This document shows positions 51,170-63,000 of a DNA stretch of 64,000 nucleotides, in pieces. The position numbers and the translations under genes were made by a program. Positions within the stretch are counted from its first letter, which is position 1. Every line of letters begins with the position of its first letter. Under the pieces are notes generated by a model. That model was not told the DNA's origin, did not search any database, and saw only the letters and a list, made by a program, of their open reading frames with translations. Source of the stretch: Archilochus colubris. Lineage: Eukaryota; Chordata; Aves; Apodiformes; Trochilidae. The DNA is taken from assembly GCA_023079485.1 (NCBI GenBank), contig CM041083.1:111997554-112061553 (forward strand), in the 5' to 3' direction.

Positions 51170-51998
51170 TCTGCAATTAACATATTCCAGGGGAGATGCC
51201 AACACCAGAGGAGAGCAATGCCAGAGCAGAAAGACCAAAGCCAGTGATGAGGGAGAGGGAAAAGTTGCCTGAAGATACTTCCTGTGGTGAGGCAGCAGCC
51301 TGTTCCCTGCACCTTTGGAGAATCACTGTGGAGCAGACCCAGAAGGAGTGGAGTAGGTGTTATGGACCTGCCATCTGTGAGGAATTACAGTGGAGCAGTT
51401 ATGGACCTGAAGCCAGGAGAGGACTACAGAGCAAACGTTGTGGACCTGCAGCAGTGGAAAGGGTTGTTCCTGAAGTAGCCTGTGGCTCTGTGGGACACTC
51501 ATGCCGGAGCAGTTTACATCTGAGGGATTGTGCCTTGCAGGAAAGACTCATGTTGGAGGGGTTCATGAAGGACTTTCTCCTCTGGGAGCCACCAATGTAA
51601 GGAAAGACACTGAGGAATCCTTTTCCCTGAAGGGGAAAGAGCAGCAGAAAACAACCTGTGATGTCCGGACTGTAAACCCCACTCCCTGTTCCTCCATGCC
51701 ACTGAGGGGAAGAAGGTAGAGATAGCGAGAACAAAGAAGGGATGGGTGGGGGGAAATTTTTTTAAGTTTTGTTTGTGTTTTCCTTTTGCTGTGTTTTGAT
51801 TTGATCAATGATAAAATAAACTGATTTTTGTCCCCAAGTTGAGTCTGGTTTGCCCATGAGTGTAATTGGTGAGTGAAAACCTCACAGCCCTTGACCCACA
51901 AGGTTCTAGGTAGATTTCCTCCTCGTCATCCCATAATGAGGGAGGGGGAGTGAGCAGCTGAGTGGTCCCTTGCTGTCAGCCAGGCTCAAACCATGACA
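51170..51998 (+). mobile_element. ERV LTR with tandem GGAGCAG/GGACCTG units
   Basis: The segment contains repeated GGAGCAG and TGGACCTG motifs at about 40-base spacing (51340-51450), an AATAAA signal at 51815-51820, a CAAGTTGAGTCTGGTTTGCC run, and the terminal AACCATGACA. These are features I associate with a widespread avian ERV LTR. Frames on both strands (51196-51901) lie inside it and carry no retroviral domains. It lies 3' of another LTR piece, so this locus may be a composite or nested insertion. Confidence 0.72.
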
Positions 51999-53232
51999 AC
52001 CAGACAGGAAACCAACTGCTTGGTCTAAATCCCTGCAGCTGTGCACCACTGAACAACACAGGAGAGCCAGCCACCCTTCCATTTTAAGCATTTTAAAATA
52101 ATCTAAGGCCTGTCTCCACATGAAACAGTTTGTCATAATTCCAAGTTTCCTCAATTTGCTCATGATGGGGCCTTTTCCCCAGTAATTGTATCATATAAAT
52201 CCACCATCTGCAGTGATTTTCCCATACAGCTACTCCCCTCCCTGGTTTTCCCTCCTACTACAAAGCCCTACCCTACCAAAGGAAATGATCCTTCCTCAGC
52301 TCCCCACCTCTGGTAGGAGTGAGACGTAGTTGCACTCAGTAGTGTCAAACTCTGATTGTGATGGGAAATGAACAATCACCTGTCCCCCAAATCAAGAAGA
52401 TGGATTTTAATTCTTTAATTTTTAAATTTTTTAATTTTTAATTTTAGAGGACTTCATAAAATAAACAACTTTTCAAATGTTCTTAAGTAAATGTTCTTTC
52501 TTTCAGAGATGTAAAGGATAGAAAAATAGTGGGTGTTTTTAGTGCAAGGGGAGACTTGCACCAGAAGTATCTGTGCAGGATCTGAGTGTTGCATCAAACA
52601 TGGAAAGACTGGAAATGAAATCAGGCTCTTAAACAACACGGTGAATCCCCAAATCAGAAATAGGTTACTTTGACTTTCACAGTTGGGTTCTGCCTCCAAA
52701 CTTCCAGGCACCCATGAAGCACAGACTCGTAGCCTTTTTCTTTCTCCTTGTGGCTCATTCTGCACTTCTGACATATGTGACAAACTGTATTTGGCACATT
52801 GGATGAAAATACATAGGATAAAAAAAGGCCGGAAACTGTCTGCAGCCCAAATTACATTTAGCTTGGCCTTGAACTCTCTCCAAAATTTTACTCTGCCTTC
52901 CACATTAGGATTGCCCAATGCAGTATTTTTTTCAGGCACTAAAGAAGATGCTTGTGAGTTCTTATATCTTTGATCCCTTTCAAAAGAAGTCTTCTTATAT
53001 TTTTGTCTTTCAGGGAAATATAATCCTAAAATTATCCCAGTTCTGAGCAGAAACAGAACAATGATGAATCAGGAAATAAAAAGGCCCCTACCCCTTTTAA
53101 CAGTTTCCAATATGACACTTGGAGGAGGATTATCCAAAGAAGCAAGAAAAAAAAATCAGGCAAGCTCAGTACCTTGCAGGGTAGTATAGCCTAGTGAAAG
53201 AAAAAAGCAATGCTAATCCATGAGAGACAGCA
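51999..53232. other. Gene-free DNA after the LTR cluster
   Basis: The stretch contains an AT-only tract (TTTAATT repeats) at about 52408-52445. The 161-codon minus frame at 52454-52939 has no domain and is opposed by a 96-codon plus frame, so it is unsupported. Confidence 0.5.
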
Positions 53233-53545
53233 GCACAGAATCATAGAATGGATTGGATTGGATTGGATTGGATTGGATTGGATTGGATTGGATTGGATTG
53301 GACTGGAATGGACCTTAAAGATCTCATAGTTCAAACCCCCCTGCATGGGCAGGGACACCTCCCACCAGACCAGGTTGCTCACAGCCCCATCCAGCCTGGC
53401 CTTGAACACTGCCAGGGAGGGAGCAGCCACAGCTTCCCTGGGCAACTTGTTCCAGCATCACACCAGCCTCACAGGAGAAAGAATTTCTACCTAATATCTA
53501 ATCTAAATCTCCCCACTTCAAATTCTAAACCAGTGCCCGTTGGCT
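53233..53545 (-). mobile_element. CR1 LINE 3' fragment with internal microsatellite
   Basis: CACAGAATCATAGAATGG is the reverse-complement CR1 tail. After the repeat tract the element resumes with GGACCTTAAAGATCTCATAG, CCATCCAGCCTGGCCTTGAA and the TAATATCTAATCTAAATCTC stretch. The GGTTTGGGTTGG-type stretch that should stand between the two has become a pentamer array. The minus frame with SNPIQ repeats (53191-53445) comes from that array. Confidence 0.92.
53248..53300. repeat. (GGATT)n pentanucleotide microsatellite
   Basis: About ten uninterrupted GGATT units are followed by one imperfect unit (GGACT). The array lies inside a CR1 3' end, between its tail and the GGACCTTAAAG block, so it probably grew from the T/G-rich CR1 segment. 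Confidence 0.95.
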
Positions 53546-55374
53546 TTTCACTACACACCCTTGCTTGGAATTAAGTATCAAAACACAAACTCCTTTTAAG
53601 AAGATATTTAGACTATGGAAAAAAAAAAAGAAGTGAAAGGAATTAATGAAGAAATTCCAAAGGTCAAGATGAGAAAAGCATGGTGTAGTAAGAGGCAGAA
53701 ATGAGAAAAGTTTGCTAAAATGAAAAATTTGAATTGGCAGGCAGTGAAGCATCTGAGAAGAATAAACAGAACAGCCATAATAAGGATAAGGTAAGATTAT
53801 TAGACTAACAATATGCAGTATTCAGAAAATATGGGGATCACAAGGAACAGAGAAAAGGGAAAAATCAGTCTGATTTGCATGAGTTTTAAGACATTGCAGA
53901 GAGTAGGTAGGGAAATGGAGAAACACGCATGGATAATACAATTGATGTAGAGGAAGAAAACAAGAAATACATGGAAGGGCTTATCCATGGAATCAAAATT
54001 AAGAATCGTGGTGAACTGTACTTAAAAACATACATCTGTTTTGACAGTATGGGAGAGAATGGTCCAGAAAAAAGTATCACTTTTTTAAAAAAGATACTTT
54101 CTTGGCAGTAACAAGGAAAATAACACAGATGTTGCTAGTGAGAAAAGAAAGATGAATAGTGAGAATCAGCGGGGAAGTACTTCTTGTTTTGTTATCTTTA
54201 AAGCGGTCCAATCTCTCCAAGAAGGAGATATGGGAGGTAGAAACTAAATCATTGCTGAGTATATGAGCAGATAAAAAAGAACGTACCTGGGTGCCATGAG
54301 TATACCAACATCACTGGCCAGGAGCAAAAGGGCTGCTGGTAGGGTAAATACAAAGATAACATAGAGATCAAAAACAATACCCTAGCCACATTGCTAAGAA
54401 AAGTGCCTCAAAACTGCTAAAAAACTGAGTGGAATCAGTTATCCAGGTTGGAAGAAAGGTGATCTGAAACCCCAGTACCCCAGTGATGAAGAAGGAAACA
54501 AACCACTGTGTCAAACACAGCAAAGGTGATTTGATTCCTGAGCAGAGCAAGGATGTCTGGTAGAGGAATGACAGGGAGCAAGAGAATTGAAAGGCAACAA
54601 AATGGCTCATCCCCTAATGCTTGAGGATTATTATTAAGGCTACACCTCTGTCCTGCAGAATCTTTTTCTAACTCAGTGCATTCCCAACTTGATGAATTCC
54701 ACTAACTTGTGTCTAGGGTTCCTCTTCCCAGAAGGGGCAAAGCAGTTATGCAGGAGGGTGAAGAAACAAAGTCTGAGAGACATAGAAGTATACCACCACC
54801 ATTTTTTCAGCTATGAAGGACAGACCATCATTGTCCACTCAATAAAATTGATATTTTGACCTTATAGACTTCTGCTGTATCACAGACTGCTCTAAGGAAG
54901 ACTTTGAAAACAAAGGAATAGAAGTGCTGATTGACTACAGACAAAATAAGTTATAGGTCAAGGATGAGAACAAGATGTAAGGACTTCTCTAGTTTGTTGT
55001 CCATAAAATAGATGCTTCAGAGAGCAATGTTATTGCCTTTACCAAAAACTGTTGTTACTATCTTATATTGTAGGAAACCATTTTTAAAAAGCTACTAATA
55101 TTCCACAGACAAGAAGTCGATGACATTTTAGGAGAAGCAGTGTGTTGGAGGTCGTATGTCTCTATATATTTTTAAATGTCTGCTCTATGAGACTTCATCT
55201 AGCTCAAGGTAGTGCAAGGACCCTAGGATTACCTATGCAACAGAACCCTTCTTTCAGAGACTTCCCTTTAGTATTCACAGTGCCACACAGACCTGGCAAC
55301 ACTGATCTGCAAGGGACAGGTAAGAATAAAATTGACTCCCATCCATTCTTCTTCCTTTTCACTTCTATTATGTA

Positions 55375-55455
55375 GAGGAAAAGCTGTCTAAATTTTACAG
55401 AGGAAACTGAGAGTCAGAAGGTGTACACAGCAGTGTACAAGGGCACTATAGTACC
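55375..55455 (+). repeat. MIR-like SINE relic, short
   Basis: TTTTACAGAGGAAACTGAGA followed by GTCAGAAGGTGTACACAGCA resembles the conserved MIR core-to-3' stretch. Only about 80 bases are recognisable. Confidence 0.4.
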
Positions 55456-57021
55456 ACAATAATATGAATAAGAACTTGCATACCCTCAGAATCATGATAA
55501 AGCTGGCATGTGCACATCACCCATTACCACAGCAATGATGAGAACATTGATTTCTGTATCCCCACGTAATGATGCTGCAATATGCCTGTTGGGTCTAAAC
55601 CTTTTCTGGCAGTTATCTGCAATTCTTCTGGAGGAAGAGTAATGCAAGATGAAATGTATCTCTTATATAGCTTTCCTAAAGCCACTCTACTCTTATATGA
55701 AGCTTTTAACCGGGAAGAAAAGGGAGTATGGAGGGAGAAGATACGTCAGATTGTTTCTCACATCCACATGCATCTGCAGCAAAGAGCAGAAAGAACATTC
55801 CTCAAAACTGGTAATGGGATTCTTCAGCAAGCAAAGAACAGTACAAGTCTGCCCTTCTGCACACGACTCACTCTTGCAAAAATTGGTGTTGTAAGTTTAA
55901 AACTCTCCTTCGGGCTTGCGTGAGCTGCATTTCCTCAGCAGATTATCCCTGATCACACTGCCCTTGGCAGCATTAAAGGGGTCACATTTTTACACGGCTG
56001 AACTACTTGAACAATTTCTTCAAAGTATGAAATAAAAACATTCTTTCCTTCAAAGCAGCCATGCATGCTTTCTTCTTTAGTCTGTTTGTTCAGTTTTTAA
56101 GTCAATAAACACTTTATATCTCGTATTCATTGCAAGAAAAACAAATCCTACCCTACTACCAGCATCTGCATTCTGTTTACAGTGTCAGCTGCTGAAAACG
56201 AAGTATTTCATATGTGTCTTAAATTCCCTCCTAAGATTTAAGTGCAACTCCTTAAGTCTTCTCCCCATAAAAGGTTCTAATTGTATTTGGCAGGAATAGA
56301 GTGGGGAGTGACATCTCTGATTATCTTCTGCCAAGCCTCAAAGAGCTGCCGTGCCTCTCCTCCCAGGAGAGAACCTGTACAGCAAACACCATCCTCTTAG
56401 GTAGCAGCAGCAGACGCATTTGCAAAGGTCACCTAGAAGGTGGCATTCCTGCCAACTTTACTTCAAATCCAAATGGTTATTTTGAACTATTTGAAGCAGA
56501 GTCTGCTTACACATGGTGGAGTGAACCCAAACACCATATTACAGCTCTCTTTTGTTATAAATGGTTAAGATTTACCCAAATGTTAACAGAAAACAGGAGA
56601 TGGATAAATGTGTTGTTAATATAAGGTAACAAAAACTTATTCCTTTTATATGTTCAAAATATGCCACTTTAGCTTATTTAAGACCCTAGAAAGATGAAAC
56701 AGCTATTCTGCAGTGCTTTTTCTCTCTGAAACATGCATTCTCATACAAGTCTAATAAGGGGGATTACCGCCAACTTCTATACCTTTTTTTTTTTGTTTCC
56801 TAGCCAGATTAATAGGATTATCAGTACTATATCCTGAAATTCATATTCAAAAGCAATAGCAGCCAGACCTTTGCCATGGAGACTAGAGTACCACGAAGGG
56901 GTTTTTTTGTGGTTCTTCAGAAGGTATTAAAATGCAGTCAATAAACTCATCCAGCAGAGAGAGACTATGAAGGAAAAAGCAATGACATGACTGTAAGAAT
57001 CCAGAAGGTCTAGGAGTTCTC

Positions 57022-57040
57022 AAAAAAAAAAAAAAAAAAA
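57022..57040. repeat. A19 run
   Basis: The tract is an uninterrupted adenine run in otherwise unique AT-rich DNA. Confidence 0.95.
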
Positions 57041-57734
57041 CAGATTCCTTTATGGGAAATCTTAATTAGTTAACAAACCACTTCATCCGAGGCATATTGG
57101 ACTCATGTACTCATAGCCTCATTTACTAAGCTGTGTTTTAAAGTTACCACAGGCTCTTCTGCTCTGTGCCAACAGCCTGTTCCTGTTAGCATAACACACT
57201 AACCCTGTTTTCACTGCCAACTCATGTCACTGTGCAGGCCCATTTCTCTTTTCACTGTCATAGCTCTTCTACCCATAGTCCTCTTCATGCCTGAACAAGT
57301 CCTGCTCCATTTCAGTGTGGGATCTGTCTTCTCCCAGACTCTCCTGAAAGTCCTTCTGTCACTTCAGTGGTCTCTGTCCTTGTATCCAGCAGTGCAGCAC
57401 CCAAGCCCAACTCTGAAGGAAGTGGTACCGAGCCCCACACCAGGACCAAACAGTGCTCACCATCCTGAAGGTGGAAACCAGCAAAGAGATGGAATGTGAT
57501 TGGTGTGAAAGAGGCCCTTGGAAGAAATTAGCTGCTAGGCAGGTTGCCACTGAGGAAAAGTAAACTGGCTTTTATAGGATAATAACTATAACAATGCTCA
57601 AATTTATTATACCTCACACAGAGGCAGCTTTCATTTCAGTGCTTTTTTTCCACTACCTGAACATTCCAGACCTGCTACTCACACAAAAATACTCCCAAAT
57701 GGACTGATTTTTTGTTAAGCTGCAGAACAATATC

Positions 57735-57885
57735 TTTTCCATAGAATCACAAATGTTTGGGTTTGAAAGATCATAAAGTCCAACTCTTAACCTAATACTG
57801 CCAATTCCACCACTAACCATTTCCCTAAGCACCACACCTACATAACTTTTAAGCATCTCCTACATGTTCCTCAGAAAGGCCAGGA
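57735..57885 (-). mobile_element. Short CR1 LINE 3' scrap, inverted
   Basis: CCATAGAATCACAAATGTTT, then the GGGTTTGAAAGATCATAAAG stretch and GTCCAACTCTTAACC fit the CR1 3' end in reverse. Only about 150 bases survive. Confidence 0.78.
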
Positions 57886-60165
57886 ACAAACTTGCAGAAA
57901 ATAGGAGGAGTCTCTGGCATACCTGCAGCCCAAAAAACTTCAGCCTCTTGAGTTTAGCAAAGTTATAAGCTTCTCTTATTTGAGTTTCTGGGCATTACCA
58001 ACCAGAAGACATGCAACCACAGGCTGGGTGCCTGTGAGAGTTTGCATCTCTGAAACAGCTGCCCTGACACATTGTTTCCTGAAAACAAAGAACACCAAAA
58101 GGTAAGGATAATTACTCTTATTGTTGGGTATGTGAAACAAACGTCAGGAGACATAAATTATGAGAAGACCTCTAAGCCTGCATGTGATGAGGAATAATGA
58201 ACTATTGAAAAGATAGAGAGAAACTGAAGTGTAAAGGCATTTTACACATTAATAATGTAATCAAACTTTCTAACATCATAGTTATTTGTCATTTTTTTAC
58301 AAAGGAATTGTAGGGTGTTGCCTTAGGACATATTTAACCTGAATCATTTCATCTACTGTCATTACCGGACAACTGTAGGATAATAGTCCTTTTACTAAGT
58401 GACTTCTTTAACCTTAAAGGACCTTAACAGTTTTTTAGATCTATCCTGCAGGAAATCCAACATAGCTGAAAGCAGTTCATTCTAAAGTATGTGGGAGTCT
58501 TAAAGCAGCATCTGGGGCTAGTCTACCAATGCTGGGCAATCTGGATTGCAGACCCTGTCTGTTTATGAAAGTACCCAAGTAATCTCAGCAGAATGTGCCA
58601 ACTCTCAATGTGCTGAGGGTTTTTTAAGTGCAGTTATAGTTCAGTGCATGTTTAATTTTTCATAGTTTATACATTTATAACCATTGCTGTTTGTGGTGTA
58701 GGAAGTCTCGAATCAGAAAGTCGATAGCGAATCATTTTAGAGTCCAACCCACAAATTATTTCTTCTGTTGGTGCCAGATAGAGAATAGGGTTGAGGAAGC
58801 CTGCAGAATGTTCTGAGGAGAAATAACACTTTTCTGAGAGTTGTCAGTGCATTCATCCAGAATTCTGCAGGCTGTCACAGATGTGGGGCAGAAGCTCAAC
58901 CAGGTGCTCTCCCAGATGCCAGTGAGCCATACCAGGCCCATGGCCATCAAGATTCAAACAACAGCTAATAAAACCCAGACAAAACATAGTACCAAAGGTA
59001 TTAACAGTACTGTAGCATCAGGATGTCCTTGACCCTAATTTCGACCTCTACTGTGTGCTGCTCTTTGACAAGCAGTAAACAAGCTGGTTTTGCACCTCTT
59101 CAAGTGGTGGCACATCACTTTATCAAGAGAAAATGCGGAATGGATGACAGGGTGTTGTGTGGGGGGGCTTGAAGAGCCAGAGGAGAAAGAAAACATTTTG
59201 AGGAATGGGAGAAAGGGCCTCATGTTTCAAATGGAGAGAAGTTCACATTCTGTGAAATCTTGCTGGGGTAGAGGACCTTGCTTCAGGTAAGATGCAAAAT
59301 AGGGACCTCAGCACCCCACTGGGTTGCAGTCTCTACCATAAAGCAAAGTCTTAGGATTACTTCTGAGGACAGCTCAGCCAGGCTCCACAAGTGGTCTTCA
59401 ACAGCAATTAAATATGTCTTGATTTTATTTTTTTTTAATGGAACTTTGACAGAAGACAGCTGGATTATCATTTTGCATGTTCAACTGTAGCCAAAGGAAT
59501 GTATCATCATGCATAAAACTAATTGCAAATACAGCAATCAAAGAAGACATCCCTACCCACAGATTCTTTACTCACAGTAAAGAGATAAACATTTGCATCT
59601 GCCACAAGACTTATTTTGGAAGAGCTCTATACATGGTGCATGTGCTCCATCCTTAAACAAGCCCCAGAACAGTCCATACCCTCACTTTGGCACAGTACCC
59701 TAAGAGCCCTAGCAGTACCACTGGAATAGCTCTCCTGGGTGGCACATCTCTCATCCCACGAGGCAGCTGGTTTGTTTGTTGCCTTTGAAGAGATTCTGCC
59801 TTGGCAGACAAGCAACAGAACCAAATCTTGTGGCCTCTTCTGCCACTTGATTGTTTACTGTTCTGTCACCTCTCAGCAACATTTCACTGGATTAGGCCCA
59901 AAGCCATGAAAAAGCTGATTGCAAGATGACCGCAGACAGAGAAGACCATTTCCCAGTCAGGTCCAGGAAGAACAAAATCTCCCCTCTTCTAGGGTTACCT
60001 CATTCTGCAAATTAACCGCTTGTACACTGCAGGTCCAGCTGGGTTTCTTTCAGTACCAGTGTGCAATTAGCAGTAAAGAGCAATCAGTCTTCTTGAAATT
60101 GAAGTATTGATTATGCTAACAGTAGGAAGACAGAAAGTAGACAAAGCTATTTTAGAACAGAAGTC
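57886..60165. other. Gene-free unique DNA
   Basis: A strong isolated donor-like CAG|GTAAGA occurs on the plus strand near 59286, but no convincing coding exon precedes it. Otherwise chance frames only. Confidence 0.5.
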
Positions 60166-61239
60166 TTTATTTTGTGTCCATCTGCACTAATCATTGCATA
60201 ATGACAGCACAGGTCATCCCAACTTCTTCAGATGCACAGCAGCAAACCACTTCAGTGTGAGCAGTCCCCTAACAGCTTCCTCTTTTGGAAGAAGAGGATC
60301 TTTTTAGCCATCCAGAGTTCCTCTGCTCAGATCAGTTCCAGCACTGCCTCTGCCTCTTCAGCCGCCTTCTTCCTTCTTGCTTGTTTTCTCAACTGTCCTG
60401 ATTTAACAACTCCCCATAGTAACTGTCCTTCTGACTTAGTTACCTTGTCCATAACACAGAGCAGCTGCATTTTTATGATGTGCTGTAATCTGTAAATAGT
60501 GGTGGAAGGCTATGTTATAGAGACATATGTTAATTCACTGTCAAGAAGCTCAAGGTTTAAAGCCCCACAATACCATCACATTAAATAAATGCAGAGCTGG
60601 AGCAAAGTCAGGATTTTCCTGACTTAATTCACGTAATTTATATATGAATAAATGATCTATTCATAGGGGCTGATATTTAAGGATTATTATTATTTACTCA
60701 AATAATACTCAATTGGAATAACAAAAATACAAAAAACATGATTATTCAAATACTCTAGAAAACAAGGAGTAAAACCATTTAAACTTATTATCTATTTTTA
60801 GTGCTTAATTTATTTTCTGTATGAAATACAGAAAACAGACAAATAAATTAATGTTCATGTTGACTGGAGTGGCCTTAATTGCATATAGATGATTTCTTCT
60901 GCCATGAATGTTTTTGATATAGTTACTGGGAGGACTCTGGGAGGACTTCATAATGTCTTCTTTCAAAAGCAGTTGTTTATACTGCTCTTTTAAGGCCCAT
61001 CCCTGCCATTGTTTATAAATACACTGGGACTACTCACCTGCATTTGGCACAGTCTAAGACTTATCAGATCCTTAGGTAAATAAAGGAGCAGACAAGGCAA
61101 GGCAGAAACCTCACAACACGCTATTGCATGAACACAAGCCCTGCTGGGATGATGTGATAGGAGGGCAGAAAGGTTACACATACACCACTTCATATGCAGC
61201 AGCTGTCTGATATGCATTTACTGCAAGATTTATCAAGGT
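60166..61239 (-). other. Candidate terminal exons of an unrecognised minus-strand gene
   Basis: Read on the minus strand, a T/C-rich tract ending in CAG leads into a 56-base segment (61239 down to 61184) that is open and ends at GTATGT. A second acceptor-like CAG at 60492-60490 leads into 163 open bases (60489 to 60327) ending in TGA. Joining the two keeps one frame of 72 codons: the 56-mer ends two bases into a codon and the second piece supplies the third. The joined peptide starts TLINLAVNAY and ends in a basic then acidic tail (KKAAEEAEAVLELI). An AATAAA signal lies 156 bases past the stop, at 60171-60166, with T-rich DNA after it. No family is recognised. A GTAACT donor-like site inside the second piece, the shortness of the exons and the lack of a start make this tentative; chance is a real alternative. 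Confidence 0.22.
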
Positions 61240-62656
61240 CTGTGGAAAACAGGACAAGAAAGGAGAACTTACAACAAACAGTATGAAAAAAAACAAGTTT
61301 TGTCTTGAACACCTGAACCGTATGCTGTATCTTCTATACTTTGAAAACTCTATACTTCTTTTGACTGATACTGCTTTACCCAGAAGTATGGTAACGTATC
61401 TTAGCAACAGTGACAAGAGGGAAGACTTACTGTACTGTAAAGAATTAAAACAAAATGTATATAGCAGCTGACTGTTATAAATACATCCCTGCCACTCTGA
61501 GGGGGTGTTCAATTATGCTTCTGATTACTTTTCACACTTCCTTTTTCAAAGGGGCAGGGCTATTTCTTTAGTTTCCAGCTCACCCATGAAGAGCTCTAAG
61601 CCTTTTAATTCCCCCTCAGCTTCAGCTCCAACTACACAGGCCTTACAGTATACCCTGTCACTCTCCCAGCTACATTAGAAAAAGCCATTACTGTAGCACC
61701 CTGGAGACAGCCTCTTCGTGTGAGCCATGCTGCCACTCCCTCAGGTGTTCAGTAGTCATCAGCCTAGAGCAGCCTTTTCCAGCTCTGCCCAGAGAAGGTG
61801 AGACTAGACATACCAGAACTGCAATATTTCACGTTCCTACTTGTCAGGCAAATAGATTGCTCTGCAGCAGGGGGGGAAGTATGCACAATTTCACCTTTTG
61901 ATAAGATCTGTAGTTTCCCACAGGTAAAATAACCTCCTCAGACCAAGCTTCCTCTATGCTCTCTACCCAAGTCCTCAGCCAGGTCAAACCCCTTGAAGAC
62001 TTCCCACTTCCCCAGCTGCAGCAAAGTGAGGTTAAGAGCATGACAGCTCTTTCCTCGTCTTACAGAGAGCCCCATGGGCAACAGGGACAGGGTCCATGTC
62101 CACCTCCTGCTGTGGAGGCAGAGGAAAGAGATGAACTGTACCAAATGCACTGAACTGATCTAAGGGAAAAGCTACAAAATGAGAGCAGAGGTGCCAAATT
62201 TTGAGTAATGAAGACCTCAGAATACTGAAATATCAGTGGGAAAAGTGAAAACACCTTTTTTCCCTCAGGAAGGGCTGGTTGATTCCTGTATCTTTTTAAG
62301 GATTATCCTCTGCGAGAAACTCTGGCAATAGCTACGAATAACAACCTCATCTAGGTACACTTTAGCAAATAATTTCCTCAGCCATTCCTCTGCCATTCTG
62401 GCAGTGTACACTAGTACTGTCCACCTCCTAGGTATGAAGTACTTGTGAATCTTTCAGATGACTTATTCCCACTCAAAGGAAGGGAGACAGGGAGCCCTCA
62501 CTGTTTACTCTCAGAGGAGGGGGCTCAGTCGATGCAGCTTGCAGATTTACACACAAGGACAAACCAAGTGGTTGCCTAGGACATCAAACTGGTCAGAAGA
62601 TCTAAGAGTGTGCATGACTTAGGCTGATATTTTTCACTACTACAAAGAAATGGGAA
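61240..62656. other. BACE2 distal upstream DNA
   Basis: No exon is proven. A minus-strand acceptor-to-donor segment at about 61582-61668 is open and exon-like, but its phase does not join to the candidate exon at 61239. Confidence 0.45.
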
Positions 62657-62683
62657 GTGTGTGTGTGTGGGGGGGGGGGGGGG
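62657..62683. repeat. (GT)6 followed by a run of 15 G
   Basis: Six GT units run into an unbroken G15 tract, followed by more G-rich DNA (TGGAGGG). This lies about 1 kb before the BACE2 start codon. It could form a G-quadruplex and is a likely place for length errors in sequencing or assembly. Confidence 0.95.
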
Positions 62684-62982
62684 TGGAGGGTGTTGTGTGC
62701 GTCAGGAACAAACAAACATGAACTGGTTCTGGTTAGACTTTCCCAGTGTTATTTTTCAAGCCTTTTGGACTATGTGCTCCATCTAATGATCTATCTGGCA
62801 CTGTCATTAATTCAGATGTATAATGGACTAATTCCCTCCTAAGCTTTGCCACCCTTTCCAAAGGCCGCACTGGACTGGGTGTCATTAATTCCCTGTGCGA
62901 TGGAGGCATTTGAAGCCTCGCAGGCTTTCTAACAAGCGGACGTTTTTCCTGCCTCCCTCTTACTAGAACAGCAGACGAATTT

Positions 62983-63000
62983 ACACACACACACACACAC
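62983..63000. repeat. (AC)9 microsatellite at CpG-island edge
   Basis: Nine AC units stand directly against the upstream border of the CpG island. On the minus strand they form a GT repeat that accounts for the MCVCV start of a chance frame there. Confidence 0.95.

Larger units (their letters stand above)
53546..57734. other. Gene-free, mostly unique DNA
   Basis: AT-rich sequence with one MIR-like scrap and one A19 run. Frames up to 113 codons lack any recognisable domain or splice context. Confidence 0.55.

Noticed and set aside
52454..52939. 161-codon minus frame
   Set aside because: No domain, opposed by another open frame on the plus strand, and no splice or promoter context.
61582..61668. 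Minus-strand exon-like segment between an acceptor and GTGAGC
   Set aside because: The peptide looks plausible, but its end phase does not fit the next candidate exon, and the open frame runs only about 41 codons.
1..63000. A first exon of DSCAM, the expected divergent neighbour
   Set aside because: I looked on the minus strand for a short signal-peptide exon in a CpG island and found none outside the BACE2 island.
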